DNA from: Paguma larvata
Lineage: Eukaryota; Chordata; Mammalia; Carnivora; Viverridae
Assembly: GCA_030068075.1 (NCBI GenBank)
Contig: CM057832.1
Location: 76,321,002 to 76,385,001, forward strand
Length of the DNA stretch: 64,000 nt
Reading direction: 5' to 3'
The notes beneath the pieces were generated by a model. That model saw only the letters and a list, made by a program, of their open reading frames with translations, was not told the origin of the DNA and did no database searches. The position numbers and the translations under genes were made by a program. Below, in pieces: positions 10,870-23,841 of this stretch (its first letter is position 1; each line of letters begins with the position of its first letter).

Positions 10870-11500
10870 ACCAATAATTTAAGACACATTAGTGTCTTTA
10901 AACTCTGGATACTTAATGTTTTCTAGATTGTTTTATATTTTTACTTCGATCCCAATTAAGGCACCATAGCCCCAAGCGAAATCAGTGCTTCAGAGGGCGT
11001 GAATTAAATCAGGCCCTGTCGTTTGGAGACAACCGAGATGTATTTTGGAGACAACTAAGATGTATCCCAAATACAGTACTAATTCCTTCCTAAAAATGCG
11101 TGTGTTTTTAAAAATTCTTCTTTTAAATATCAAAACATTGCCCTTACTTTCTAGATCTATCGAGTTTGTATCTGTGAGCCCTGTGAACTTATCCCCCAAA
11201 GTTTTGGGTCTCTTTAGGGAGTACATCTGTCTCAGAGCTCATTGAGGCTGCCTCCTTAGACCTCCCATTGCCGGTTTTCCTGGTCCATATTCTGACAGTC
11301 TCCTTTGTGCCTGGAATTTAGATTCTGGTTATAGTGATGGTAGTTAACGAGTCCTACCAGAAACAGTTAGATGCTACCATTATGTATGTTATTGCGATGG
11401 AAAGATCTAGCATTTATCATACTTTGAATGAATTTCCTGTAGCCAGTCATATATGTAACTGAATAGAAAAACCACAATTTAGGAAAACCCCTTAAAAATA
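10870..11500. other. Unique-looking stretch, nothing assigned
   Basis: Contains a short imperfect duplication of 'gagacaac(t/c)(a/g)agatgtat' near 11025-11063. No gene signal. Confidence 0.45.
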
Positions 11501-11507
11501 TTTATGA

Positions 11508-11718
11508 GGGGCACCTGGATGTCTCAGTTGATTGGGCATCTGACTCTTCATCTCGGCTCAGGTCATGATCTCCCAATTCGTGGGTTCAAGCCCCACATCA
11601 GGCTCTGCTCTGATAGTGTGGAGCCTGCTTGGGATTTTGTCTCTCCCTCTCTCTCTGTCCCTCTCTCCCTTGCTCTCTCTGTCTCTCTCTCAAAATAAAT
11701 AAATAAACTTAAAAAAAA
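11508..11718 (+). mobile_element. CAN-SINE, forward strand
   Basis: Full-length copy with moderate divergence in the head (GGGGCACCTGGATGTCTCAG). It ends in AAATAAATAAATAAAC and then a TA microsatellite that probably grew from the tail or target site. Confidence 0.95.
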
Positions 11719-11719
11719 C

Positions 11720-11721
11720 AA

Positions 11722-11757
<36 letters not shown>
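11720..11757. repeat. (TA)n microsatellite
   Basis: Alternating TA with one G interruption at 11740, immediately after a SINE tail. Confidence 0.9.
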
Positions 11758-11977
11758 GAGTGTATGTAACAAATATTAGGAATATTCTTTCTTAATATGT
11801 GTTATGCAAAGTTAGAAAAAAAGTTGCATTTTTGTAATAAATTGTAATCCCATTAGGAGTTAAACCCCAACGTTGTGCTTCATCTTATTTTCAATAAAAG
11901 TCAAACATGGAATAGCTACATAATTATTCATTTTTGGTCAGCATGACCCATGCATCTAGTCAAACTTTCCTGATTTA

Positions 11978-12196
11978 TTTTTAAAAATTTTTTTAATGTT
12001 TATTTATTTTTGAGAGATAGAGACAGAGGGTGAGTGGGGGAGGGGCAGAGAGAGAGGGAGACACAGAATCAGAAGCAGGCTCCACACTCTGAGCTGTCAG
12101 CACAGAGCCCGACGTGGGGCTCGAACTTGGGAATGGTGAGATCACAACCTGGCCTGAAGTCAGACGCTTAACCGACTAAGCCACCCAGGCATCCCT
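11978..12196 (-). mobile_element. CAN-SINE, reverse strand
   Basis: Complete copy. TSDs are AACTTTCCTGATTTA (11963-11977) and AACGTTCCTGATTTA (12197-12211), one mismatch. The GCCCGACGTGGGGCTCGAAC block is intact. Confidence 0.95.
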
Positions 12197-12211
12197 AACG
12201 TTCCTGATTTA

Positions 12212-13340
12212 AAACAATTACTGAAAGAGACCTCCTAAAGAGATTATATTTCATTGTAAAAACGTTTGATTCTATTTCTTTAGCACTTTAAAATATTCTG
12301 ACACTGACACATCTTTCAAATCTATCTTGAAATATTTGCATTTAGATCAACATATATAATAACAAAGAGTATTCCTTCCTACCTACTAAGAATGCTCTGT
12401 GAAAGAAAATAGCATTATATGCCTCTAAACACATCAATGAACCTTTATAAAATCAAAGTGAACATTTGTATATGAGATTTCACTTCTCAAACATGTTGAC
12501 ACTCAGGGGGTTTTAAAAGCAATCATAAATACCTGAGTTAGGAAGAAAACAAACGTTATTTTCTTGAGGAAGTGATAACTCAAGGGATTAATACTTACTC
12601 CTAGGTCACCAGGTTGAATTCAATCTAGGTGGATATTGATTAGAAGTTGCTGCCATCTGACAGCTACATTGTGGCAAAATAAGTTGCTGGTTATAATCTT
12701 AATAAAGAAGACTCAACACCCTCAAACCTGCCCCTGCAATTAGAATTAATCGGTACCTTCCTAGCAGCATTGGCAGAATATTGGGTTAAAATGGCCCCCC
12801 TTCATTCTCTCAGCCTAACTAGTTGGAGAAAATCGAGGCAATTGGAATGTGCCGTTTTGTATTCTGAGAGCAATATAAGGCCAAAAAGTGAAGGAAACCA
12901 CGTCACTGAGCCCGCATCCATCCATGAATTCATCAAATCTCGGGCTGCCTGCCATATCATGAGAGAAAGAAGGCACAGAAAAAATGAAGCAGTTGCAGGC
13001 TCTGTGTTTTGTGGGTTGATCATCCAGTAGGGAGATCACACAGGTACACAGACAGCTGTAGAGCAAGGGAGGAAGATACATGTCTCGTGAAAGATAGTAC
13101 GTCAAATGCTCCTCCCATCATTCAAGGGAGGGGGTGATAACTCAGCTTTGTCAGTGGTGCAATAGAGGCACTTGGAGACAGATGGAGTAGTAAAGGGACG
13201 ACACAAAAATGAACCAAGAAAATCCATCTTTAGTCGCCCTTCTTGTCAACCAACAATTCATTTCACTTAGTTCTCAAAAAGTTGTACAGCCCTGCATCTG
13301 ATGTGCTCTTTTAAAAGGGTACCTCACATTATTTTACGCA
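12212..13340. other. Unique-looking stretch, nothing assigned
   Basis: No named repeat recognised over 1.1 kb. Bases 12760-13110 are less AT-rich, and overlapping open frames of 73-96 codons run on both strands. None has a recognisable domain, and overlap on both strands argues against coding. Confidence 0.45.
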
Positions 13341-13553
13341 GATTTTTTTTAAGTTTATGTATTTTGAGAGAGAGAGAGAGAGAGAACGTGCATGAGCAGG
13401 GGAGGAGCAAAGAGAGGGGGAGAGACAGGATCCTAAGCAGACTCCATGCTGTCAGCGCAGAGCCCAAAGCGGGGTTTGAACCATGAACTGTGAGATCATG
13501 ACCTGCACCAAATCAAGTTGGTCACTTAACCATCTGAGCCACCCAGGCGCCCC
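13341..13553 (-). mobile_element. CAN-SINE, reverse strand
   Basis: Reverse-strand copy ending CCACCCAGGCGCCCC at 13553, with a GAGAGA stretch as its CT region. A deletion shortens the block between the GAGC-rich section and B box. Confidence 0.9.
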
Positions 13554-13554
13554 A

Positions 13555-14129
13555 GAAATATACTTCACTTTATTAATGATGACCTTTTAAAAATAGAAAT
13601 GTAAATATCACTGATTCTTGATTTCATTCTGCCTGATCTTACAAAAAAAAAAAAAAAAAGCAGCTCACCTAAAAACCAGATTCTAGCAAATATAAAATGA
13701 TAATCTTATGATCACACACACACATGCCCACACCCCAAAAACAAACATATACGAAATATAATTAAAAATCATTTTGTTCAGCATCACTTAATTTTAGCAA
13801 TGGTATTTGGACAACAAGTGTGTTGTAAAGATATTAAAATGGTAGCTTATTTGTATTATGTTTCACTCAAAACATTGTCATTAGCTGGGTGAGTTTCTCA
13901 TGCTCAGGAAAAACAATTCCTCACCACAGTAAATCAAATGATATATTTCAGTTTAGAGTAAATACTATATCTTTGTAATCAAGACTATAGGAGATTGGTG
14001 AGATGATTTTTTTGTCATCAAAATGCAAAGACATTATCTGTTAAATAAACAATGTCATTAAGATTTAAATAGAGTTAACCAAATACCTTAGAGCAAATGT
14101 AAACTCTCTTTAGGTAATTAATTTGTCCT
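13555..14129. other. AT-rich DNA, nothing assigned
   Basis: A17 tract at 13642-13658 and a short CA run at 13714-13724. No gene signal. Confidence 0.45.
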
Positions 14130-14235
14130 CTGGATAAGAAGTTGGAATCTACCTCCACTGTGCAACTAAGTTAATTTGTAACCAGAGCCAAGAACTCTAA
14201 CCTCTCAGACTCAGATTTTCATCTATCAAATCAAG
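14130..14235 (+). mobile_element. Possible MIR, forward strand
   Basis: 'ctacctccactgtgcaact' and 'taacctctcagactcagat' followed by TTTCATCTATCAAAT resemble the MIR core ('taacctctctgtgcctcagtttcctcatctgtaaa'). Diverged. Confidence 0.5.
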
Positions 14236-15069
14236 TAGAGGGGAGTTATACCAAAACAGCAGTTTTCAAAATTTGTTAAAGAAGTAGGACTCTTTTTTTT
14301 TTCCACAAAAAGATAATTTGAATCCCACAAATATAATTCAGATATACAAGAAATGTCAGTAGTATGAAGGAGGAAGAATTTTTTCCTGGTCCTGCAGGGC
14401 CCCAGGGTACACTATCATACTAAAACATACTTCTCAAGATGATATTAAGAGATTTCTAGAGGAAAATCATATACAGTTGGTATTGACAGAGCCAGAAGTT
14501 ACAGGAAAGAATGAATTGTTTGTGGCAAGTTGAGCAGAATCGCACAACTTACCTTGTAGGCTTTTTTTTAGGAGATTTAATTAAATAATATACACAAACT
14601 ATCTAGCATGGTGTTTGGCAAATTGGTGGATGCTCAGGAAACAATGAGTCCTTCTTTCTCTTTTTCCTGAATGTATCTCAATCCCATCACTCCTCTGCAA
14701 TAGCATAATGAATGCAAGGTTTTCTGTGTGCAAATAATAACAGTGCCCAACAAAAAGACTAAATCATGTATTCTCAAAGGAAGCAGTATTACCCTCCAAA
14801 GAGCAAAATTTGGTTCTTGACAGGTGAAAAAAATCTTGTGCTTCTTTAATGCATAAACTATAAATATACTGCATAAATAGATACACAGTATATCTGTCAT
14901 ATTATTATTTCATGGAAAGATAATTAGGAAAAACATGTCTAAAAGGATTCTTTCGGGGGCATAACTATGAAAAAAGTAAGATTGAAAAACACTAGCCAAA
15001 CTATTCGAAATTATTCAGCAAAGAAGAGAACTGATTCTACACCACGGGAACATTAATTCATATATGTAA
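14236..15069. other. Unassigned stretch
   Basis: No recognised gene or repeat. An 88-codon reverse frame at 14634-14900 has no recognisable features. Confidence 0.45.
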
Positions 15070-15680
15070 TAATATCTATTAAGTGCACACATGTGTATAA
15101 CAGTCTTTAAGGCATTGTAAGGAGTAAAAAGTACGCAGTAACCACAGTCCATGAACTCAAGGCTCTTAGAATTCATCACCAAATGTTCAAAGCGTCAAGT
15201 AGTACAAAGGTTCAGAAGTTCAGAGAAGGAAGATATTTTCTTGCGGAGATGATCAGAAAGTTTTCAAAAGAGATGATTTGTCGGCTGGCCTTTGAAGAAG
15301 TATACCTTAAATGATCAGATACAGAGCTAGAACGTTCCAGATGGGAGGAATGGCATGAACATAGGCCTAAAAGTAAGAAAGCGCAGGAAAAAAAGTAACA
15401 GTGAAGGATGACCAGGAATGCATAGAAGGATGAAGAGTCAGGGTTTTATGTGCTGGAGTACGGGAAGGTAACAGGGGACTCTAAGAAGAGAGGTGACCTG
15501 ATAGGAATGACAGCTATCATCAGGATGAACGGAACAGAAAGGGACAGCCTGGGAGACCACTGAAACGGGTATTGGAGGATGAAATAAAAATTTCTGCTCA
15601 ATGATGACAGCCATGGAAATATTGAAGGCTCAGTAGAACTTAGTCCATTAGCTGTAGAGATGAGGACGAGCATAATGGTA
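15070..15680 (-). mobile_element. L2 LINE, reverse strand, 0.6 kb
   Basis: Begins with the reverse-complement L2 tail ('ctattaagtgcacacatgtg') and continues into internal L2 text: 'cagatgggaggaatggcatg', 'gggttttatgtgctggagta' and 'gaggtgacctgataggaatg'. The order of blocks fits one continuous ancient insertion with small deletions. Confidence 0.75.
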
Positions 15681-15808
15681 ATATACCACCCTTAGGATTT
15701 TCTGTGACTTCTTTCACTAGCCCTGTACCTGAAAACCAACTCCATTATTAAAATGAGGAGGGAAAAAGAAAAGAAAAGGGAAAAAAAAGCTCTTTTTGCT
15801 AGGTCAAT

Positions 15809-16145
15809 GTCCTGGTCTATTCTCTTTAAGAGAATGCGATCGGTTAGGTAACTCATAAACAACAGACGTTTATTTCTCACAGTTCTAGAGAATGGGAAGT
15901 CTAAGACCAAGGTGTTGGGAGATTCTGCAACCTGTGGGGTCTCCTTCTTGGCTCACAGACAGCATCTTCTCACTGTGTCCTCACACAGCGGAAGGCTCAG
16001 GGGGCTCACTGGGGTCTCTTTTTATAAAAGAGACCTCATCCCATTCACCTCTCAAAGGCCCCACCTCCAAATACTATTAGACTGTGGAGTAGGTTTCAAC
16101 ATATGAATTTGGGGGGAACACAAACATTCAAGTCTCTAGAAGTCA
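15809..16145 (-). mobile_element. MaLR (MLT1-like) solo LTR, reverse strand
   Basis: The left end 'tgtcctggtctattctcttt', then 'gtttatttctcacagttcta', 'cactgtgtcctcacacagcg', 'ggccccacctccaaatact' and 'ttcaacatatgaatttggg' follow, in order, the reverse complement of an MLT1-type LTR. This is a non-autonomous ERVL relative, old and without internal sequence here. Confidence 0.85.
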
Positions 16146-16333
16146 GGACAGATTCCACAAACCACACCAATAGTCAGCAACAATGACTTCTTCTGTCTAC
16201 ACAAGTCCACATCTGACACATAAAGAAAATTCCAGTATGCCCTATAGGAATATATTTTCTCTTTCTCTCACTCTTGAGATTGCCATAAGAATTTATCTTG
16301 TGGGGATCAACTCCCGAGATAGCACTCACATTA

Positions 16334-16519
16334 AGAAAGAAAGAAGGAAAGAAAGAAAGAAAGGAAGGAAGGAAGGAAGGAAGGAAGGAAGGAAGGAAGG
16401 AAGGAAGGAAGGAAGGAAGGAGGGAAGGAAGAGAAAGAAAGAAAGAGAAGAAGAGAAAGAAAGAAAGAAAGGGAAAGAAAGAAAGGGAAAGAAAGAAAGA
16501 AAGAAGGAAAGAAAGAAAA
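16334..16519. repeat. Long GGAA/GAAA microsatellite
   Basis: About 186 bp of almost pure purine tetranucleotides on the forward strand. A (GAAA)n start leads into about 15 consecutive GGAA units (16363-16420), then mixed GAAA and GGGAAA units. Long lysine/arginine/glutamate-rich open frames across it come from the repeat only. Confidence 0.97.
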
Positions 16520-19500
16520 AGTCACTTGACTTATTAAAAAAAATAGTGATCAGATTTTAACAATTAAAATAAAACATGATCAAACTTCATACTACATAAC
16601 TATATTATTAGTGTTCCCATGTATGGTCATGTATATATAATCATGAACCCCTTTGGGCAGCACTTACAAAATTCATACCTTGTCTTAGAGTTTTGAGGGA
16701 ACTTTAAAGTGAAATTTGAATTTAAATTTGAATTTAAATTAAACTTAGAATTAAATGAACAATGACAACAATGTCATCCACTTAATTATTGCATATGGGT
16801 GCCATCTGAGCTATAAAAAATAGCAAAATACCTTATCTTGCTTCCATATATATACAAGAATACAGTGCATACAATAACTAGTTGGAGGAGATAGGATTCA
16901 TTGAATAATAAATATGGCCTGAAACATGGAAATCATGGAGAGAAAGAAAATAGAATGTTTTTTAGGCACCAAAATCGTTTGAATTCATCGATAGTTCTGC
17001 CACAGTGCGGATTGTGAAGTTAGGCTGAAAAACGTAGATGACTTGAGTTTATTGCCTCTCAAAATACAAAATGAAGCAGCAACCTGAAATGAAAAAGTGG
17101 CAGCAGATGGCTCCAGATAGAGAGAGAAAAATATCCCAAACCAGGGGGGGCATAAATACCTTAAAGATGACAAAGAAAAAGATAGGAATAAGGCTTATGT
17201 GTTTTTTCATCTCATAATATCATTCTATTCATTTTCTCTACTAATCTAAAATACGATGAAATTTGAATAAAGCTGTATTCCACATGTTAAATGTATCCTT
17301 TAAGCATTTTTTTCCCTTAATCTTTGATACTGGAAAGGTAGCAAGCATCACTGAAAAAAATATAGAGAAAAATTACTTCCGTACCAGCCATCATTACCGA
17401 ATGGCGGATAAATCTTCTGTCTCGATATACAATTTATGGGATGTACAGAAAAATGAAATAGGTTTACTCACAGGTATAATCATGAATATTGACACTGATC
17501 TATGATACTCACCTGGCATGATCCTCTCAGGCCTCTCCTTCTGGAATGACAAATCATACGTTTGTCCTGTAATTTATAACAGGCCAATTACATCTAGTCC
17601 TGCCAGCACCATTAGCTCGGTGTGTGATACACTGTCCTCGTCCTACATTGACAATCAGCTTTCTGAGCACAGGGGGACTGTGAACATGCTACCACATAAA
17701 GCTGATTGTGAGACCATCAACCTTTCACGCATGGCCTGTGTTCAATACCTTTTACATTACATATTTAACTTTTTCACAATAAATTCTATGTCTGTGTTCT
17801 TGACGAAGGCCAAAGCTGACTATCCATGTTTCATTACTGCGTTCACCGTGATGAACAAAACAGAAACGATCTGTGCTGAGTCTGTGTCCCTCCCCAACCC
17901 CAGTCTTGGTTGGTGGTAGAGTTGTCGCCACCTGCTCTGACTTAAAAGGAACAAAGGTATTTTTCCTTCAGCAATTGGCCCTCGAACAATTCAGTTCTTC
18001 CGTTGCACAGTGACCCTCTCATTTATGTCCAACAAAGTAGTTTCAACTCTGACAGTCTCTTGCTTTTGCATGGATGTTTGAATGCAGACACTCAAGGATA
18101 ATTTATGTTCCAACTGTGTTTTTTAATCGCCTTTGGTCTACTTGTAAACTCTATGAACTTGGAAAAAGATTCAGTCACTTATAACTATGAATTTCTTCAA
18201 CAATAAACTGAAAATACTGGAGAATAAAAATTTTAAAACTCAGCTATGAACCCAAACTTCAGTGAGAACTTTATGTGCAAAAGAGGAAACGTTAGCAATT
18301 TGCAGGGAAAGGAGAGATTGTTAAATAAATGGAATCAACATAATTGGCATTTGGTAAAAAGATATGCCTTACAACAATCATAATTAGGATAATAATAATA
18401 AGGTAGATACTTTCAAAGCTGAATAAACATTCAGTAAATATTTGAAGTTACTGTCACGATTTTTATACATAAAAAATGAATAGTAATTTGGCATTAATAA
18501 TTATCCAAGGAATTATCATGAAAGAAAAATAAGACAGCAGAGAGACTGATACAGAAGTAAGATTACTTAATATCTCCTTATATTGTTGGTTGCTAGCTGT
18601 GAGAAAATTCATTTCATTTTCATTGAAGTGAAATAGCATTTGAGCAAAAAGTAAAAAAGCATTTTATTATGAAAGACTTTTACTTTTGGAGTTTTCATCT
18701 ATATTCTGAATTCATATGAATGTATCCCTTGGGGAGAAATACTGAGATATATAACCCCCTAACATCTCAAGAAAGAAAAAGAAATTCTCATAGTTCAATA
18801 AATACTAAATAGATCAATATATCTAAACACTAGTATTTTCATTTATTGTCAGAAGGGTTTCAGCTCAAAAACTCTAAAAATGAAGGATTTATTGCAAAAA
18901 TAAAATGTATGTCATATTTTCAAAAATCCATGGATCAAGATGCAATACTTCTAAATATAAGATTAAAACCCTAATAAGTAGTCAAATAGCTTCAAAGACT
19001 AATTTATTAACTTAATAATAGCCTGAACTAGATTATATTCATCCAACTCTATTTTGAATGAAATATGACCAGGCCTAAAATGCAGGCCTCCCTGAAGAAT
19101 TGATGGACAACAAAGCTGATAGGTGATGTTTCGTTTCCACTATGAAGCTAACAACCTTCTCCATTCTCTATCCTATCCATCTTTCGTAAGGGCCAAACCA
19201 AATCCATTGCTGCAAATGAATACCGTCATTATGACATTATGTGTCAAGAATTATTCAAGCTTGACTAAATCACATAGCCCATAGTAGATTTGTTGAACAC
19301 TGTTTATCTATTTCAACTTTGTTCTAATTGAAGTAACTCTTTACCAGGGAAAAAATATATGGTAAAGAACTTCAAGATATAAAGCCTATTGGAAAACGTC
19401 TAATGTGCATCACTACAAAATTTACAGTAGACGTAACTTCTATTTTTGCAGTATCCCAGATTCTGTATCTAATGACAGTTGTTTCAAATCATGAGCCTTA

Positions 19501-20140
19501 AAAAGTGAGTGGTTTTCCTTATTTATTGTCTGCAGTTTCAGACGAGGCTATGTTATCACGGCTCACAAATTCATCAAACTGAAAGACATCTAGAAATCAT
19601 CTCAAGTAATCAGAGTGATACAGGTAATGCTGTTATAACAAATTACAAAAGAACCTCATTGGTTGACACAGTGAACGTTCATCATTCAAGAAAAGTCTAG
19701 ATAATTCCCCTGCACAGCTGCCCCCCTGAGGCGGTTTAGCACTGCAGGCACCTTCGATCTCGTGGCACCTCTACCTCAATATGTACTTCCATATCCTTGT
19801 GGAAGGGAAGAATAGCATGGACCCAAACTGATACATGTCACTTTCTCTCTTCTATCATTACTTAGAGAAGCCCTCAGGTCACTCTTAACTTCGAGAGGGG
19901 CGTGGTTGTATTTCAGAATGAGGCCAAAAGCAGAAAATTTGCAAGCATTAGGAATGTTGACCACATCATCTAACTCAACACTGTAATTTTCTGGCTAACC
20001 AACCTGACACCAGACTAAAGTCACAAGATTAGTAGACAGCAGAAATGGAATCATTACGTTGTTCACTACATTGTTTTATCAAATTAGAGAATCATGAAAG
20101 ATGTGGCTCTTAATCTGGTTTGATGATGACAGAACAGTTT
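16520..20140. other. 3.6 kb without recognised repeats or genes
   Basis: The longest unassigned block. It contains a short AATTTGAATTTA tandem near 16715-16742 and two adjacent forward open frames (17263-17505, 80 codons; 17518-17919, 133 codons). I do not recognise either product and see no splice-site or promoter support. Composition is AT-rich and ordinary. Decayed repeats may be hidden here. Confidence 0.45.
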
Positions 20141-20664
20141 TTACTTTTTTGCCATTTTATTGAGGAATAATTGGCAAACATCACTGTATAAGTGTAAGGC
20201 ATACAGCATAATATTTTGACTTACATATGTTGTGAAGGGATTTCAATAGATTCAGCTAACATCCATCTTCTGATAGAGATACAATAAAAATTAGAAAATA
20301 AATAAAAAAGGAATACAAATATTTTTCTCCCTGTGGTGAGAATTCTTAAAATCTACTCTCTTCACAACCTTCCTATGTATTATATAGCAGTGTTAGCTCT
20401 AGTCATCATGTTATGCATGATATCCCTAGCACTTATCTGATAAGTGAAGTTTGTATCTTTTGATCACCTTCCTCCAGTTCCCTCTCTCCCCATTCCCTGC
20501 CTCTGGTAACCACAACTTCAGTCTCTATGAGGTTTGTTTGTTTGTTTTCTTTTTTTAAATTCCAGTGTTTTCATCTAGGAGTGTCAAGGTTTCAGCTCTT
20601 ACATTTAAGTCTTTGATACATTTAGGTTATTTTTTTGTATATGCTGTTAAGATATGGGTGCAAG

Positions 20665-20874
20665 GGCACCTAGGGGCTCAGTCAGTTGAGCGTCCGACTC
20701 TTGATTTCAGTTCAGGTCGTGGTCACAGTTTCGTTCATAGGATCGAGAGCCATGCTTCAATCTCTCTGCCTCTCTGTGTCTCTCTCTGTCTCTCTGTCTC
20801 TCTGTCTCTCTCTCTCTCTTTCTCTCTCTCTCCCTCTCCCTCTCCTTATCTCTCAAAATAAATAAACTTAAAAA
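20665..20874 (+). mobile_element. CAN-SINE inside L1 ORF2
   Basis: Forward copy flanked by AAGATATGGGTGCAAG (20649-20664) and AAGATATGGGTCCAG (from 20875). Both TSD copies are L1 sequence, which proves insertion into the L1. It has a deletion of the region between B box and CT repeat and an expanded CT section of about 90 bp. Confidence 0.95.
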
Positions 20875-22028
20875 AAGATATGGGTCCAGTTTCATTCTTT
20901 TGCATAGGACTGTGTTTTCTCCATTGAGTATTCTTGGATCTCTTCTTAAATAGTTGACTCTATATGCTTAGGTTTATTTCAGGGTTCTTGATTCTTTTCT
21001 GTTGGTCAGTTTATCTGGGTTATGCCATTACCTTACTATTTTTTTGACTATAGCTTTACAGTACAGCTTAAAACCAGGAAGTATGATACCTCATGCTTTG
21101 CTCTTCATTCTCAGGATTCCTTTGGCTATTTAGAGCCTTTTGGGGTTCCATATATAATTTAAGGGTGTTTTTGTTTTTTACTTCTGTTAAAAAGGCCATT
21201 GGAATCTTGAATGTCATTGCATTTAATCTGTAGATGGCTTTCAGTAATATTGACATTTTAACAATATTAATTCTTTCAATCCGTGAATACAGGATACCTT
21301 TTCATTTATTTGTGTCTTTTTTTATTTCATCAATGTATCTTAGTTTTCAGCATAGAAACTGTTTACCTCCTTAGTTAAATTTATTCCTAAATATTTTATT
21401 GTTTTTGCAACTTATAGTAAATAGGATTTTTTTTCAGAAAAAAAATTTTTATTGTACAGAAACACTACTGACTTTTGTATAGTAACTTGTATCCTGCAGC
21501 TTTGAATTCACTGATGAGATCTGACAGGTTTTTGGCTGAGTCGTTAGAATTTTGTCCATATAAAATCATGACATCTGCAAATAAAGACAATTTTACTTAT
21601 GATTTTCAAATTCTGATACCTTCTCTATTTTTTCTCTTTCATGCCTGATTGCTCTAGCTAGGACTTTCAGTACTTTAATAGGAGTGGTGACAGTGGGTGC
21701 CCTTGTCTTGTTTCTGATGTTGGAGAAAACACTTTTATCCATTTACCATTGAGTATGAGGTTAGCTGTGGGCTTGTCATATATAGCCTTTATTATGTTGA
21801 GATATGTTCCTTCTGTGACCAATCTGGTAAGAGGTTTGTCATGAATGGATGTTGAATTTTGTTGAGTGCTTTTTCTGCATCTACTGCGATGATCATATGA
21901 TTTTTTTTTCACTCTGTTCATGTGATGTGTTCCAATGATGATTTACATATTTTGAAACATCTGCATTGCAGAGATAAATCTTGGTTGATTATGGTGAATG
22001 CAGTATTTTGTTAAGAAATTTTGCCTCT

Positions 22029-22231
22029 GGGTGCCTGGGTGGCTCAGTCAGTGAAGCGTCTGACTCTTAATTTGGCTCAGATTATGATCTCATGGTTCAT
22101 AAGTTCGAGCCCTGCATCGGGCTCTGCACTGACGGTGCACAGCCTGCTTGGGATTCTGTGTCTCTCTTCCTCTCTGCCCCTCACTCTATCTCTCTCTTTC
22201 TCTAAACAAACAAACAAATATTTAAAAAAAA
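22029..22231 (+). mobile_element. CAN-SINE inside L1 ORF2
   Basis: Forward copy with a CAAACAAACAAATATTTAAA tail. Target sequence TTTTGCCTCT on the left and TTTTGCATCT on the right is the L1 'tttttgcatct' site. Confidence 0.92.
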
Positions 22232-23045
22232 TTTTTTTTGCATCTGTATTCATCGGCGATATTGGCCTTTAGTTTTCTAGTAGTGACCTTTTCTGGTTTT
22301 GGTACCAAGACAATGTTGACCTGGTAAAATGAGGTGTCAGTATTCCCTCCTTTTTAGTTTTTTTGGAAGAGTTTAGGAAGGGGAATTGGTGTCAGTTATT
22401 TAAATGTTTGGTAAAATGCACCAGTGAAGCCATTTGATCCTGAGCTTTTCTTTATTGGGAGATTTTGGATTACCGATTTCATCTCCTTACTAGTAATTGG
22501 TCTATTCTGTTTTTCTATTTCTTCCTAATTCAGTCTTGGTAGGTTGTATGTTTTTAAGAATTTGTCCATTTCTTCTAGGTTGTCCAGTTATTAGCCCACC
22601 ATTGTTCATAGTAGCCTCTTGTGATTCTTTGAATTTCTGTGGTATCACTTGTAATGTTGCCTTTTTAATTTATAACTTTATTGATTTGGGTCCCCTCTCT
22701 TTTTTGCTTGGTTCGTCTAGCTAAGGATTTGTCATTTTTGTGCATCTTTTCAAACAACCAACACTTAGTTTGGTTAATCTTTTATACTGATTTTCTGTTC
22801 TGTATTTCATTTATTTCCACTGTAATCTTTGTTATTCCCTTTTTTCTGCTAACTTTGGGCTCAGTTCATTTTTTTTTCTACTTCTTTAAGGCATAGACTT
22901 AGGTTGTTTATTTAGGACATTTCTTGTTCCCTAATGTAGGTGTTACTATGAACTTCTCTCTTAGCACTGCCTTTGCTGCATCCTGTAAGTTCTGGTGTGT
23001 TGTGTTTCCATTTCCATTTGTTTCAAGAAACTGTTATTTCCCTGA

Positions 23046-23841
23046 GAGCTACCCTTAGCCTTGGATATGAATTAATCTTCCCGTCTATGTCTAGCACAGG
23101 AAGCCTCCATGCCTGCCATTAGCTTTGATCTGGAGGCTGTCAGCTCTCCTTCCTGCCTCTCAGCTTGAGCGTGCTGGGCTGCACAGCTTCTAGGAATTGC
23201 CACTAGCCCTTCAGGCCAGATGGGGCTGAAAGGCAGTAGGTGGGGCTGGGACTCAGCACATTGCCTGAGCCTGGGAAAACCAGACTTTAAAACTGGCAAA
23301 ACTTTTGATTTGACAATTTATAGCAAGGAGATCTGCACCTCCACAGCGTTTCCTAGCTAGAGTGCACCCCCAGCCTGGTTTTGTAGATGAGCCAAGCCAC
23401 TGGTTAAGATTACTACTCGGGCACTGCAGGTATGAACTCTGTCTGCCAAGATCTGTGTGGTGGTTGTTGCAAACTCCTCCCCAATTTTCCCTCACAGTCA
23501 GATTCCCCTACAATCCCCATGGTGTGAGATCAGAGAAAGGGCTCCCACAAAGTGACCCACAATGCTGGGGGAGACTGGTTGTCCTCCCCGGTTCTCTTTT
23601 CACATTGGAGTAATCAGAGGAAGACCTCTCCATGGTGCTGCCCTGTCCTGGAGGAGGGGCAATGTGATATCCTCTACCGTCCTAATGCCTGTCTGGGTTT
23701 TTCAGGTGAAAGGCAGTGTTTCAGCATCACCACAGCCTTCTAAGATACTCTGTAGCATCTTTTTCTTGAATAGATATTAGTTCTTCTTGTGAGGGGACCA
23801 AAGTAAGCAATGACCTATGCTGCTATCTTCATGATGTCTAC
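23046..23841. other. GC-richer segment of unknown identity joined to L1
   Basis: Directly follows the abrupt end of L1 homology and runs to a long T tract. It is clearly richer in C and G than its surroundings and has overlapping frames of 60-83 codons on both strands. It could be the divergent 5' part of the same L1 (5' UTR or ORF1 region after an internal deletion) or another retroelement. I do not recognise it. Confidence 0.4.

Larger units (their letters stand above)
20141..23045 (-). mobile_element. LINE-1, reverse strand: 3' UTR and ORF2 C-terminal two-thirds
   Basis: The left part (20141-20560) is reverse-complement L1 3' UTR ('ttattgaggaataattggca'). From 20560 the text follows antisense ORF2 up to about 23045. 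At 21921-21667 a reverse frame retains reverse-transcriptase sequence including the residues [11 protein letters not shown], a conserved RT block. Many stops and frameshifts make it inactive. Two CAN-SINEs (20665-20874 and 22029-22231) inserted later. At 23045 the match stops abruptly. Confidence 0.93.

Noticed and set aside
12802..13105. Overlapping frames of 73-96 codons on both strands
   Set aside because: Overlap on both strands in a moderate-GC patch is expected by chance. No domain recognised.
16183..16560. 125-codon frame rich in Lys, Arg, Glu
   Set aside because: Most of it is direct translation of the GGAA/GAAA microsatellite, and similar frames appear in other phases and on the other strand.
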